Below are positions 12,038 to 38,400 of a stretch of 64,000 nucleotides of DNA, in pieces. The notes beneath the pieces were generated by a model. The model made no database searches. It saw only the letters and a list, made by a program, of their open reading frames with translations, and was not told where the DNA came from. A program made the translations under genes and the position numbers. Location of the stretch: the NCBI GenBank assembly GCA_037176705.1, contig CM073886.1, positions 8,950,501-9,014,500 of the forward strand. The letters run 5' to 3'. This DNA comes from Molossus alvarezi (taxonomy: Eukaryota > Chordata > Mammalia > Chiroptera > Molossidae). Numbering within the stretch: position 1 is the stretch's first letter; every line of letters begins with the position of its first letter.

Positions 12038-12560
12038 TCGATATGAAAGGGACACATCGAGTGGTTGCCACCCGCATGACCCATCCAGGGCCGGGGGCAA
12101 ACTTGCAACCGAGGTACGTGCCCTTAGCGGGAACCGAACCCGGGTCTCTCTGGACCACAGGATGATGCTCTGCCGCTGAGCCAAACCAGCCAGGGCTGCC
12201 TTGAGCATTGTTGAATGTCATCTTGGTTCATTCTGTCATCTCTTTATTCAACAACTATTTCTTGAACACCTACTGTGTGCCAGGCTCTGGGCTAGGCCCT
12301 GGGGAGCTACAGAGATCAAGAATATAGAGTTGATGTCCCCAGGGAGCCACCATAGTGATCTGGGCTTTCTGTGACACACACACCCCTGAAGTTGCAGAGG
12401 GACAGGAAGAGGGAGAATGTGTTCCCCCAAATGAAAAACCTTTGAGTCAACAAATACTTACTGAGCCCTTACTATGTGCCAAGCACAGGTCAGCAGTGAT
12501 GCTCTAATGAGAACCCTGTCCTGTATGAAGCAGACAGTGAATAAACATTTTTTTAAACGT
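11430..12560. repeat. L2-type ancient repeat, split by a SINE
   Basis: It contains GGCATTCCAGGCAGAGGGTA, CTCACTCTGGCTGCTGTGTG and, beyond the SINE, CACCTACTGTGTGCCAGGCT and CTTACTGAGCCCTTACTATG. These are phrases of decayed mammal-wide repeats often annotated as L2. No coding content. Confidence 0.5.
11943..12197 (-). mobile_element. Ves-type bat SINE (antisense)
   Basis: Complete copy: TATCCTCACCCGAGGACATT at the low end and AAACCAGCCAGGGC at the high end. It is flanked by the target duplication CTGCCTTGAGCATTGTT on both sides, which proves insertion into the older repeat. Confidence 0.92.
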
Positions 12561-12740
12561 CTGTTGTTAGGCTGTGCTCCGGCGCCAATGTTAACCGGGG
12601 TTCTGAGAAGTGACACAGGCCCCAGATTTGAAAGCGTGAGCCCTGCAGAGGGCAGATGGGAGGAGAGCTCCTACCAGAAACCGAAGCCTCAGACCCGGAG
12701 GGCGCATGCCCGGCTGCGCAAGGCGGAGGGCTGGAGCAGA

Positions 12741-12796
12741 CCCCGTGGTGCGGGCCCCGTGGTGCGGCCCCGTGGTGCGGGCCCGTGGTGCGGGCG
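12741..12796. repeat. Short GC minisatellite (about 15 nt x 4)
   Basis: Four copies of CCCCGTGGTGCGGGC with length jitter of one or two bases. Confidence 0.85.
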
Positions 12797-14070
12797 TGAG
12801 CAGATGGGAGTGAGGGCACAGGAGTAGCAGGGCCCAGGGTCGTCGGTGGGGCCTGGGCACCAAGTAAGGACTTTGCATTTCACCCCGAGTGAAATGGGGA
12901 CTCATCAGTGTCCAGCTTGCTGGGGTCCACTCCCTGCAGCTCTCTGCTGCCCTCCCGCACATCCATCAGCCCCCTTGTGTCTCAGGAAAGGGAGACAGCC
13001 ACCCACTGCCACAGGCTTTCCTGGCTCACCCAGCTCGGCTGTGGTCTCTCCAGGGCGGCGGCGTGATTTACAGTCCCTCCCTGGGGTTGTGTTATCAGGG
13101 GCATCTGTTCCATTTTTATTGCTTCTAGCCAGGGCTTTGGTACTCTTTCACAGATCAAATCACTGCCTCTGTCCCCAGTAATTCAAACAGCTGGTTACCA
13201 TTCACCACTCCTCTGCTCTAATTGCCAAGGGAAGAATTACAAATAAATGTGTACAAGCAAACAGATGCTGTCATTTAAAAAATCGATCCATCTAGCAAAA
13301 ATGCCCACTTAGGACTGAAGTGGCACACAGCAAAGCATGTGTCTTGGTGGCATTTTTAATGAAATCAGAAAAACAATGGTGGGATCACCAATAAATCCCA
13401 AAGGAGCACATGGCCAAGGACGAAGGGTGGGGGTAGGGTAGGGGCCCACTCTGCAGCTCCAAGGTCTGGACGTGCTTCTTTCTGCTCCTTCCCACCTTCC
13501 CCTCCTCTTCAAACTGTTGTAACATCAAGTCAAACTCATTCACTGTTATTTTCTGAATCTCAGAAGCAGGTGGCGATCCTCACTTTGTGGTCTCTAAAAA
13601 CCAGACTGCAGGCTGAAGCCCTCTCTTTGCTGTCCTGGGCACACGGCTAAACCATCTCCCAGCATTCCTTGTGGCCAGGTTTGTACTGAGAGAACAATGG
13701 ACCCAGAACAGGAGTGACCACTGTCAGGGCTGATCCATACACATCTCCCACACAAGATCGCCACCATCTTTCCCATCCGTGGGCTGAAGGAAGAGGATCG
13801 TAGGCCCCTGCAGAGGGTGGAGCCTCAGTGAGGAAGAGCATGGGTCCCTGACTGTGCAGAGCAGAGCTTCCTGACCATCTGTGCTGGGATGTGGTGAGAG
13901 GGAAAGATACACATTCTGTCAGGCCAAATCTGGGGGCAGTTTGTTAAAGTAGGGACCCTACCCTGACTAACACATTAAGTCCCAGAATTCACTCATTCAC
14001 TGAGCACATAATAAAAAATAGTATCTAATTATCTCCTTCAGATATCACAACAATAGGGTGTAATGAGTGG
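12797..14070. other. Intergenic, no gene recognised
   Basis: The low end, near 12,850-12,910, carries AGGACTTTGCATTTCACCCC, an L2-type phrase. 13,180-13,380 is AT-rich unique sequence. I find no exon-like segment with splice sites. Confidence 0.4.
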
Positions 14071-14074
14071 CATG

Positions 14075-14285
14075 AGCCCATTTTTCAGATGGAGAAACTG
14101 AGGCTCAGAAAGATTACATAACCTGATGATAAGAACAGCTATCATTTACTGAACTCTTAGTATGTGCCAAACACTGTGCTAAATACCTTTCTTATTCCTC
14201 ATGAAAATTCCCATAGATATTGCTATTATTGCTATTTTACAGATGAGGAAACTGGAGCTTAGAGAGATTACTCAACCTGCTCAAG
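14075..14285 (-). repeat. Two overlapping MIR fragments (antisense)
   Basis: CATTTTTCAGATGGAGAAAC then, 140 nt on, ATTTTACAGATGAGGAAACT, each followed by the GAGGCTCAGAA / GGAGCTTAGAG phrase of reversed MIR. Confidence 0.7.
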
Positions 14286-14326
14286 AAAGGGAGACAGGAA
14301 GAGAGAAAGGAGGGAGAAAGAGAAGG

Positions 14327-14402
14327 AGGGAGGGGAGGGGAGGGGAGGGGAGGGGAGGGGAGGGGAGGGGAGGGGAGGGGAGGGGAGGGGAGGGGAGGGG
14401 GG
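14327..14402 (+). repeat. (GGGGA)n array
   Basis: About 14 GGGGA pentamers in a row ending in a G-run. Any four neighbouring G-tracts can form a G-quadruplex on the plus strand. Confidence 0.95.
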
Positions 14403-14489
14403 GAATAGGGAAAAGCAGTAGGTTTCAAACTAAAAAGCTAATACTGCCTATTCTTTCAATCCCAAGAAGGAGTCTCTAATAATAAACTA

Positions 14490-15290
14490 ATCACACCGCA
14501 TCTTCAAATAGCAGCTTACCTCTAATCAGGCCAACCCCAGAGAACTGGAGAGCTACATACCACCCCTAAAAGGCCAAACCATTACATCAAAATAAAACAT
14601 GGCCATTCAAATCTGCATTTATTACATCTAACTGGAAGAGACATGATCAAGTACATTAATATTTTAGCACTTCCCAACATGCAAATAATCACTGTGCCAA
14701 GACCCAATAACTCCCTAATCGGTCATGCCCGGCTTCGGGGGCACTGACTTGGAATGACACTCCATCCTTTCCTTCTTGGCTTCCATGCCCGGGGGTCTCT
14801 CATTTTGAGTTATCATTTTCTGCCTTTAAAATAGCACCCCATGAACAAAGAGACTTGCAAGTTCCTTCTCACCAGATTCATACTCTTGATTAGTGTCAGG
14901 GGAACACTACAGGCAAAGGCAAGTTATTTGGCTCAAAAATCAAATAGAAATTTCAGATCTTTTCATGTAATCTCTGATTAATCAGCTTTAATGAAAAGAT
15001 CTGGACGATTGTTTAAGCCACAGTACATACAGGGAACAAAGGGGAATTAACAGAGATTTATGTTCTGGCCAATTCCAATAAAGGCGAGTTCCCATGCAGA
15101 GAACACGATGAGAACACAGTGGCAGTAATGTCCCCAAATGTCAGTCACTTGAGTCCTTGCCCTGAGGAGTTTGCCATGTCTGAGTATCACCTAGCAAATT
15201 ATTCACCTGTTTTCTTTTGAACCATCTCACTGTTTATTAGTAAACTTTGCATTATTATGTAAATGAAATCCAGCATCACTCACCCTATTT
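14490..15290. promoter_or_regulatory. Candidate conserved noncoding (enhancer-like) block
   Basis: About 800 nt of AT-rich, non-repetitive, non-coding sequence between repeats. It has many TAAT/ATTA cores, octamer-like ATGCAAAT at about 14,680, and a nested palindrome (listed separately). This resembles developmental enhancers of gene-poor flanks. Inference; needs alignment to other mammals. Confidence 0.3.
14954..15003. repeat. Nested inverted repeat: 13-bp arms around a 12-bp palindrome
   Basis: Arm CAGATCTTTTCAT (14954-14966) is matched perfectly by ATGAAAAGATCTG (14991-15003). Between them lies the perfect palindrome CTGATTAATCAG (14974-14985). Confidence 0.9.
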
Positions 15291-15296
15291 AAAGGT

Positions 15297-15640
15297 GTAT
15301 TAGTCAGGGCAGGTTAGGCAATGCAGCAACAACAGCTGATCTCAGGAATTCAAAAGATTAACACAGAAAATGCTGCATGTGTGACGTGGGCTGGCGCTGG
15401 CGGAGGGTCCCCAGTCAGTGACAGCCTCAGGCAGATGGAGGCAAAGGCAATGCGGGCTCAGAACAGGAGACAGACACCACCCACGCTTTTAAATCTTCCA
15501 CACACAGCCCACTGGCCATGCACAGTCACATGGCCCTGCCGAACTGCAAGGGAAATGGGGAGTCAGGGGGTGTGCATCACTCTGGTAGCAGCAAATGTCT
15601 GCTGCAGAGGAGAACTGCCCAAGTAATAAAACAACAAAAC
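15297..15640 (+). repeat. Interspersed repeat, second copy of the 10,191 family
   Basis: It shares the GTATYAGTCAG start and the CCACTGGCCA...CAGTCAYATGGCC block with 10,191-10,780. Family not assigned. Confidence 0.5.
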
Positions 15641-16651
15641 AATATGATTAAATTCTACCACAATGGCTGTGCTGTAAGAAAGCTCTGAGCCAGAACACTA
15701 AAATGGAAATTAGCGAGTGTTATAAATATGTTAAAGACATTTATAGCACCAACCTGAGACTGTCTCCTGGACTCCAACGAAAGGACTAGGAGAGAACTCA
15801 GAAGGCAATGATTCCCACAATGTTATTAATGAGCCCCTGTATCAACTGAAACCATCTTCAAGGATAACCAAACTTGGGGCGGGGGAGAATATTAGAAAGT
15901 TTCTTTGAAGCAAAATAGAAACCAGACAGGGATGAAAGGTGTCTTAAGTAACCTAGGAATCCTCAGTGTACAACAGCATCACTGATGTGACAGATGGTAT
16001 TTTCCAAAGATGATGACACCAAGCTATCCCATCTCATTAGCTCTCACGATGTGACAATGACAGACCGCCACCAAGAGTTGTCTGTGTTCTCTCCCCTTGA
16101 TTCTGAGTGGACCTATTATGAGTTTAACAAATATGTTAAATGCAATAAACTTTCTGAGTGAACAAAATCTCTAAATTATAATGAAGTCACATGAAAACAA
16201 ATTCACATACATATATTTCATTTTAAAAACTACTTTAAACATCATATATTAGAAAAAGAGATCATGTCATTATGTCTGACTTTCTTTAATTTTATAAAAA
16301 AATCAAATCACTAACTTTATGCCTGTTCTTCTAATGTATAATAGATTTATAATGGAAATCAGCCTCAATTCCTTTCTGAAGGGAGAAGTGGTATAACTAA
16401 TGCATATGAGAAATGTGATACTGTCTCAGTATTTAGAAACATGTTGAAGATAGATAGTCTCACAGTCATGCCATCACCTGCAGCACTCGAAAGGGTCTAT
16501 CAGCTTAATGGCCAATTACAAGGAATTGGGGGGGGGGGGGAAGATGAACAGGAAGTGAAGCCCCATGGTAAAAGATTATGGCTCTTCTCTTGTAGGAAAA
16601 CATTTCACCTGCACCTGTAATCCACCTCAACCAACCAATTTTGAAAATACT
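15641..16651. other. Intergenic, no gene recognised
   Basis: AT-rich unique or decayed sequence with a G12 run at about 16,529. Nothing nameable. Confidence 0.45.
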
Positions 16652-16890
16652 GCCCTGGCCGGTTGGCTTAGCAGTTGGAGCATCAGCCCTCGGACGGAGG
16701 GGTCTCGGGTTCCATTCCAGGTCAAGGGCACATACTTGGGTTGCAGTTTTGATCCCCGACCCCAAGGGGTCATGCAGGAGGCAACCAACTGATGTATCTC
16801 TCTCACATAGACGTTTTTCTCTCCCCCTTCCTCCCTCCCTTCCACTCTATCTAAAAATCAACAGAAAAATATCCTCAGGTGAGGATTAAC
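16652..16890 (+). mobile_element. Ves-type bat SINE
   Basis: Head CCCTGGCCGGTTGGCTTAGC with A-box, B-box-like GGGTTCCATTCC, TC-rich middle, and tail ATCCTCAGGTGAGGATTA. Confidence 0.9.
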
Positions 16891-18399
16891 CAAAAAAGGA
16901 AAACACACAAAAAAAGGAAAGAAAACACAAAGAAGCTGGCAAAGTGTTTGTCTCTGCATGGCTGGCAGTACCCCTACTCACTGTGAAAGGCTAGAACCCC
17001 ACTGATGATCATTGTGGAAGAAAATCAGGGGATCCTGCATTTAAATATCCTTTGGCCCCTGCTATGGGGCCTGTCTGGGCTCCTAGAAACTGAGTGTTCA
17101 CCCACTGTCAAATAAAAAATAAAACTAGACTTAGTAATGGGAGACTTTTGTTTGAAAGAATGATTGCAAGGACAGGGACCACTGCAATAGAGAGAAGACT
17201 GTGACCAAGGTCTGCAAGTATCTTAAGGCTTAGGCAACAAGATGTTTTCTTTCATAGGGAGGAGAAAACAAGGCTACAAAGAACCGGGAAGTGGGGTGAA
17301 AAGGTAACATGATGAGACAGTACCCTGAGGCCACCCTATTCTCAGGAGGGCTGGCTGCTGGCTCAGGCTAAGGATGATCCAAAGTTCAGGGGCTTGGAAA
17401 GAGAGAATTTAACCAAAGTTTTGTTAACAAGCATTCTGCTCCAATTGATTAGCAGGGACAAGCAGTTCATTGATGAAGTAAAGAATGGGAATTTGGAGCC
17501 TGTGATTGGCCTTTTCATAGGTAAACAAGGAGGCACCTATGACTTATGCAAGTCCCACAGGAAGGGTGATTCTTGGCAATAAGCTGTTTTCTGGAACACA
17601 AAAGGGTGAGGGGAATTCCTTTAACCTTCAGTTTTCTAGGAGCACAAGCCTCAGGTAAAATTCAATGTTGTCACCACTCAACTTGAGATGAAAACTATAA
17701 TAGTTACCTATGATTTTAATATTTTTTAAGTGCTTTGAAAGTGCCAGGTGTGTAGTAAATGTATCATAAATATCTGTTCATCTCATTTACCTGTGCAATC
17801 CTTGAGAGCAGGGGTTGAGTTTATTTTTTCTTTGATGCTAGAATAGTAGCTACAATCCACTGATCTGTTGAGTTGGCCTCCAGCAAGCCTCAGTCTTCCT
17901 GTCTGTAAATAAGACATATTGCCCTCCACCTCATAGAGTTGTTGAGAGAATTAAACAACACTGAGAAGTCCAAGGGGCCCAGACAATACCTGACACATCC
18001 CTGGTGACCAATAACCAAGACGCTCCTTGACCTAATTCCAGTCAGCTCTTCTGTTTAGTTTTAGCAAGAATCCTGCTGGGTCAGTTTAGCAAAAATCCCC
18101 AACCTTGGTTTAGTATCAATTTCTTCATCCCTCAATCTTGATTCTTATCACCGTGGCCTTTCTGCAAGAATGCTGTATAGCTAATTTGGAATTCCTCGAA
18201 CCCCTGATGTTTCCTCTTAATATTTCCATCCACTGACCCAGACCCTGCTCCTTGGTGACATTTTGTAAGATTGGGACAAATATGATGGCTGTGCAGCTAG
18301 CTGCCTAGTATAGGAAGCTGTCGTTGCACACGAACCGCAGGCAGGACCCAGGAGGAAAGAAAAACTGAAGAATTCTGTCCAGCGTCCGACTTCAGGCCT
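16891..18399. other. Intergenic upstream of the KDM8 promoter; MIR fragment
   Basis: 17,880-18,010 resembles MIR (CAGTCTTCCTGTCTGTAAAT, TCATAGAGTTGTTGAGAGAA). The stretch 17,030-17,650 may be decayed LTR material but I cannot name it. No gene. Confidence 0.4.
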
Positions 18400-18455
18400 T
18401 TTCACCGGGGCGGGCGGCGGCAGCCACCCTCCTCCAGGCACTCCGTCAGACCAGA

Positions 18456-18487
18456 CGAGTTGTGAGAGCCATACTTCTCACAACTCG
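18456..18487. repeat. Perfect 12-bp hairpin in the CpG island
   Basis: CGAGTTGTGAGA (18456-18467) and TCTCACAACTCG (18476-18487) are exact reverse complements separated by 8 nt. If transcribed it would fold into a strong stem-loop. Confidence 0.9.
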
Positions 18488-18628
18488 GAGGAGAGACCCA
18501 AAGTGTACCGACCAAAAGGAACGAGTGTTCGCCCGTCCCCGGGCGACTGCACACGGTGAAAACGCAAGGAAGGTTAGCGGCAGTTCCTGGAGAAAGCGAA
18601 GCGGATTCTTACACGCAGAAGGGAGAAC

Positions 18629-18854
18629 TGCGCAGGCGCTAAGAAATGTATCAAGAAAGGACGGCCTCGCGCGTGCGCCTTGGAAGGCTCGCCGAAGAGG
18701 CGACAGAGCCAGCGCATGCGCTCTGAGAATGCCAGGTAGCGGGCTCTAGGTTCCTCCAGCGCCGCGAGGGGCAGGAGAGAGACCCTGCGCTTGGGTGGAT
18801 TTCAGAATTTCGTTTTGCGCATGCGTTAAGCCAGGCTGTTCTGCGCCTGCGCAG
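18629..18854. promoter_or_regulatory. Cluster of five NRF1-like sites
   Basis: TGCGCAGGCGCT (18629), CGCGCGTGCGCC (18668), AGCGCATGCGCT (18711, a perfect palindrome), TGCGCATGCGTT (18816) and TGCGCCTGCGCA (18842) all fit the GCGCANGCGC core bound by NRF1. Five in 226 bp is dense and points to NRF1-driven transcription. Confidence 0.65.
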
Positions 18855-18999
18855 TTCTTGCTGTGGCGTTCGTTCAATGTGAACGTACCTGTGTGATTTG
18901 TGTTTCTTTGACTCTCATGGCAGGTAGCTGCCAGCCCAGGAGTCGGCCTTTGTTTTCGGCCTGGAACTAGGCCGAACAGAAACGCTTGAGCCATAGGGT

Positions 19000-19211
19000 T
19001 CTGAATGGCTCGCCAGAAATGAAGCCCTGAGGAAGGCGCCGCGAAGGGAAAGGGTGTGAGGCCTGGGGTGGAGGGTGGGTGTGGGCCAGCGCGGCGCCGG
19101 AGCGAGCAGGTGGGGCCAGCGCCCTCGCCGCTGAAGGACGGGGCTTTCCCACTCGGTAGGCGTTAACTCGGCATCAGTATCGCGGTGTGCCCCTCAGGGT
19201 GGAAAAATATG
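19000..19211 (+). other. KDM8: Candidate KDM8 noncoding exon 1 (5' start unknown)
   Basis: The segment downstream of the NRF1 cluster ends at ATATG|GTAAGT, the strongest 5' splice site in the island (GT at 19212). The first coding exon begins at a clear acceptor (22044/45) with no in-frame stop between acceptor and ATG, so an upstream exon is needed. The 19000 start is only nominal. Confidence 0.4.
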
Positions 19212-20407
19212 GTAAGTCGCCATGCTTAGGGGTAACTGCCCAGGAGGGGGAGAGGGTTGGGGCCACACCGACCAAGTGTGAGAACAGAGTTCGTCCACCC
19301 AGCCCTAGCAGAGCCAAACACTGAACGCGAGGATCGAAGTGGAGAAATCCTGGCTGTTTTAGTGATGAATGGCGCCATCCTGGAGAACGGATCTAATGCT
19401 CAAAAGCAGGAACTTGATGGCGTGTAGGTTACAGATTATATAGGGCAAAATCACAGGACACTGTATGTGGGTTAGGGGTTCCGCTTGTGCTGGCTGCCGA
19501 TTGGTAGGAGGTGAGGCGAGGGGAAGGAATCTTCAGGTCTTGAGGACACCTCCGAGGTGTTTTCCGGGTTCCTCTGTTCAGGGCTCATGGGAAGTAGCCT
19601 GGAGGTCATTCCACCTTAGGGCTCAGAAACTGAAGTGTAACTTAGGTCAAGATGTGATGTTTATCCCGCCAGAGGTCCAGACCAGTGAGCGTTAGTCAGG
19701 TCCGGTCTACTGTCTGCTGCTGCCTGGGGAGAAGGGGGGGGGACCTGGTTATCCAGGGGAAGGTCTAGTTCTCTAGGGTTATATATAAAGAGAGGGATAG
19801 GATTTCTAGAACTAGGATTTTAAACTAAATTTAGTCAAAGTCATAGGACCCTCGGTTTCAAAAGGTACTCTGTTCTAGCAAATTAAGCTTTCTGGAAGGT
19901 TTTATAGATCTCTCTAGAAAGCTCTCATTCTTGCTCTTTCTGTGGGATACTGCCATAATTAAATTGAAGAAATTACAAAACAATGTGAGCAGCCTTTTCC
20001 CAGAAAGCCAGGTATAGGCAGTATATCCTGAATGCCAGTGTGGAAGGCAGTCTCGAGACCCCGCTGCTCTGGGAATGGCTGTTCCAGGTCAGCCTGAGGC
20101 TTCTGTGCGGCTCACGGAGCTGTTTCCTTAGGCTGATCAGGCACCCTCCGAGAATCATGATGAGAGTCGCCCAATTGGTGTAAAGACTGCTCTGAGAAAT
20201 GCTTTAGATTTTTAAACATAATTTAAGAGAATTCTGGAATGACTGGCGGCTTCCTAGAAGGCTTTAGCTTACAAGCAGCAGGAACCCATTCAGGATGTTT
20301 ACTAACACCAACCAAGGACTGGCCTATGTTGTGCACTCTGTCTGGATGGTGTTTATTGTGACCAATAAGAAGCTTTTTTATAAAGTTAACAGGAAGCTGA
20401 TTAATAA

Positions 20408-20503
20408 AGCCAAGACAGCCCTGGCTGGTTTGCTCAGTGGTTAGTGTCAGCCAAGGGTTGGGCATTTATTCTGGTCAAGGGCATGTACCTGGGTTGCAGA
20501 AGG
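20408..20503 (+). mobile_element. Truncated Ves-type SINE (head only)
   Basis: GCCCTGGCTGGTTTGCTCAG through GGGCATGTACCTGGGTTGCAG matches the tRNA-like head and first part of the body; the TC-rich part and tail are missing. Confidence 0.75.
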
Positions 20504-20583
20504 CACTCAGATTAGTTCATACAGCCTTTATCTGACCACCTTTCCAAGATTATTGCTTTTGTGTTTTTTTATTTGTATTTTTG

Positions 20584-20814
20584 TTAATCCTCACCCAAGG
20601 ATATTTTTTCCATTGATTTTTAGAGAGAGTGGGAGAGAGAGAGGAAAAAAACAATGTGCGAGAGGTACATGGATTGGTTGCCTCCTGCACAAACCCAACC
20701 AGGTCCAGGAATCGAACCTGCAGCCCAGGTACATACCCTTGACCAGGAATCGAAGCTGCCACCTTTCGGTTCATGGACCAGTGCTCTAAACACTGGGCCA
20801 CACCGGCCGGGGCC
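20584..20814 (-). mobile_element. Ves-type bat SINE (antisense)
   Basis: AATCCTCACCCAAGGATATT start and CACACCGGCCGGGGC end. AGATTATTG appears on both sides as the target duplication. Confidence 0.9.
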
Positions 20815-22073
20815 TAGATTATTGTTTTATATACCAACAAACAGGCCTTTGTGTAAGAAGCCAAAACACAGGCCCCTGAGAAAAGCTAATGTATGCAACC
20901 TGTACCTGACCTTCCCCCGAAGGCTGTCATGTGGCCAATAAATGTGGAACTCTGGAAGGCTAGTGTAAAGCCAGGACCCCTCGGGCTGCTTCTATGCCTG
21001 ACAACTTCACCCTCACCACCTTTTGAAAAAGCCTATGACCAATAATGTTGAGCTCTAAGAAACGGACATTTTAAGGGAAAAGACAAGATCACTCAGATTT
21101 TTACATATAGCTTATAATTAGGTTGACCATAGGTCTCAGTTTGCTTTGAATAACCCCAGTTTATGACTTGTCCAGTCATTAAATATATATAATCATCATT
21201 TTGAACAGTAAAACCTATTTACATGTTAACACTTATACCTAAGAACTGGCCAGCCATCCATATATAATGCCTAAGCTAATGCCACCAAACGCACCAACTG
21301 TGAAGTTTTTCCCTTTCTGAATAGGTTTTGTGTATTTCTAGATTTCTTCCTGAGAAGTTAAGATCTCATTTTTTCAGTAGCCTTAATTGAGTGCCTACTA
21401 TGAGCCAGATTGCTTGTAGGCTCCAGGGAAATGTAGAGAAATGTTCTTGCCCTGGAAGAGCTCACAAGCAAGTATTAGAAAGACATGTCATCAGGTATTT
21501 GTGGTACCTGTGACAACTGCTGTAAAAGAAGCTCCAGTGCTGTTGGAACACAAAACACTGTCCGAGTTTTGGCAGGCTTCACATAGGGGATCATTGAAGG
21601 TGGGCCTAAAGGTTGGATAGGTTTGCCAGAGAGGAGGGATGTTGGAGGTATTTCAGACAAGGACTGTATGTGTTCTCTGAACAAATGTTTATTCTATGCC
21701 CACTGCATGTCTGGTATTGTGCCAGGCCCTGAAGATACCATGGCGATCCCAGACAGATGGGGGCTCTGCCCTCACAGAGTTAATGCCTAGCATCGTTGTT
21801 GAGGAATCATCGCAGATGAGAAGTGTGTTACAAAGGACAAGTGCAGGAAGCTGCAGGAACCTATAGGGGACCAATTTGTATGTGGTCTCCCTCTATATAT
21901 ATTTTAAATCTCGGTTGACATTTTGGTCCTTGGATGTCATCACAGATCTAGCTCTCATCCCAGTTTTATTTTATAAAAAATAAAATTGTATGGATTCAAG
22001 TGTCCATCATGGTGTTTTGCTATAACTTATTTCTTCCTCCACCAGCACTCAGACTGAGCTGGCAGTGGGCCTG

Positions 22074-37540
<15,467 letters not shown>

Positions 37541-37929
37541 CCAGGGCAGGACGTGGGCCTGCTCTGGGCCCCCTGCTGCTGGGCCCTGCAGCCTTCACGG
37601 GGGCCCAGCTCCAGCACGGGGCCGGCAGAGGTGCGCCCGGGCCAGGCCGGCCAGAGCCCAGAGGCCATTCCAGGCCCCACTGCGAGTCGAGGGCATCGTG
37701 AGGCCTGAAGTGTTTGGGAAACAGGCAGGCAGTGTGTGCCCTGGCGGAGCCTGGGCTCTGAGGTTGGCTGCCTGGGTCTAAACCCTGCCCCACTGCTTAA
37801 CTGCCGTGTGATTTGGGGCACGTGTGTCCCCACCTGTAAAATGGAGCACTGGTCCTCCTCACGGAGGGTCTGAGGCGCAGAGTGTGCAGAGCCCTGATGC
37901 TCCGCCAGCAGTAGCTGTGGATAATCTTT

Positions 37930-38095
37930 TCTTACTCCTCGCCCAGGAACATGCTTGGCGAGAGGGAGAGACATCCGTGTAAGAGGGAACATCAGTCAGT
38001 TGCCTTCCACATGTGCCCCGACCAGGAACTGAACTGGCAACGTTGCCGTGCGTAGGATGGCGCTCAGCCAACAGCCACACGAGCCAGGCCAGCTG
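37930..38095 (-). mobile_element. Decayed bat SINE (antisense)
   Basis: CTCGCCCAGGAACATGCTTG ... CCCCGACCAGGAACTGAACT ... CACACGAGCCAGGCC keeps reversed SINE order with much divergence. Confidence 0.65.
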
Positions 38096-38261
38096 TCGCT
38101 AACCTCAATAGCCATTATGTTTGTCGTGACGGGGCCTCTCCAGACACCTCTGGGCAGACTTGGAGCCTGCGAGCTCTGGAGAGAGGTGGGCATGAGCTAG
38201 AGCTCAGACCTCTGCTGGGCAGTGGGAAGTCTGGGATGTTTCTGTTTGTTTCTTTTTCTTT

Positions 38262-38400
38262 TTTTGTTGATTTTAGAGAGAGGAAGGGGGAGAGACATCG
38301 ATGTGTCATTCATGCATTCATTGGTTGATTCTTGAATGTCCCAACCGGGGAGCGACCCCGCAATCTCGGCGTCTCAGGACGGTGCTCCAGCCGAGCCAGT
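38262..38400 (-). mobile_element. Decayed bat SINE (antisense)
   Basis: GTTGATTTTAGAGAGAGGAAG, ACATCGATGTGTCATTCATG and CCAGCCGAGCCAG are reversed SINE body and head. Confidence 0.7.

Larger units (their letters stand above)
18400..19240 (+). promoter_or_regulatory. KDM8: CpG-island promoter, presumably of KDM8
   Basis: The only promoter-like CpG-dense stretch upstream of KDM8. It contains many CpGs, five GCGCATGCGC-type sites and GC-box-like sequence, has no TATA box, and lies 2.8 kb before the first coding exon. It ends at a strong 5' splice site. This is the layout of a TATA-less housekeeping promoter. The transcription start cannot be placed from sequence, and divergent transcription is possible. 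Confidence 0.65.
19212..22045 (+). other. KDM8 intron 1 (inferred): two SINEs and old repeats
   Basis: It holds a 5'-only SINE head at 20,408-20,503 (+), a full SINE at 20,584-20,814 (-) and L2-type phrases at 21,370-21,480 and 21,680-21,860 (GAGTGCCTACTATGAGCCAG; TGCCCACTGCATGTCTGGTA). The sequence around 20,230-21,015, with a poly(A)-signal-like CCAATAAATGTGG at about 20,935, may be an LTR split by these SINEs, at low confidence. Confidence 0.45.

Noticed and set aside
22065..22073. KDM8 start at the upstream GTG (reading VGLMAED)
   Set aside because: It is GTG, not ATG; the ATG at 22074 gives the expected length (414 against 416 in human).
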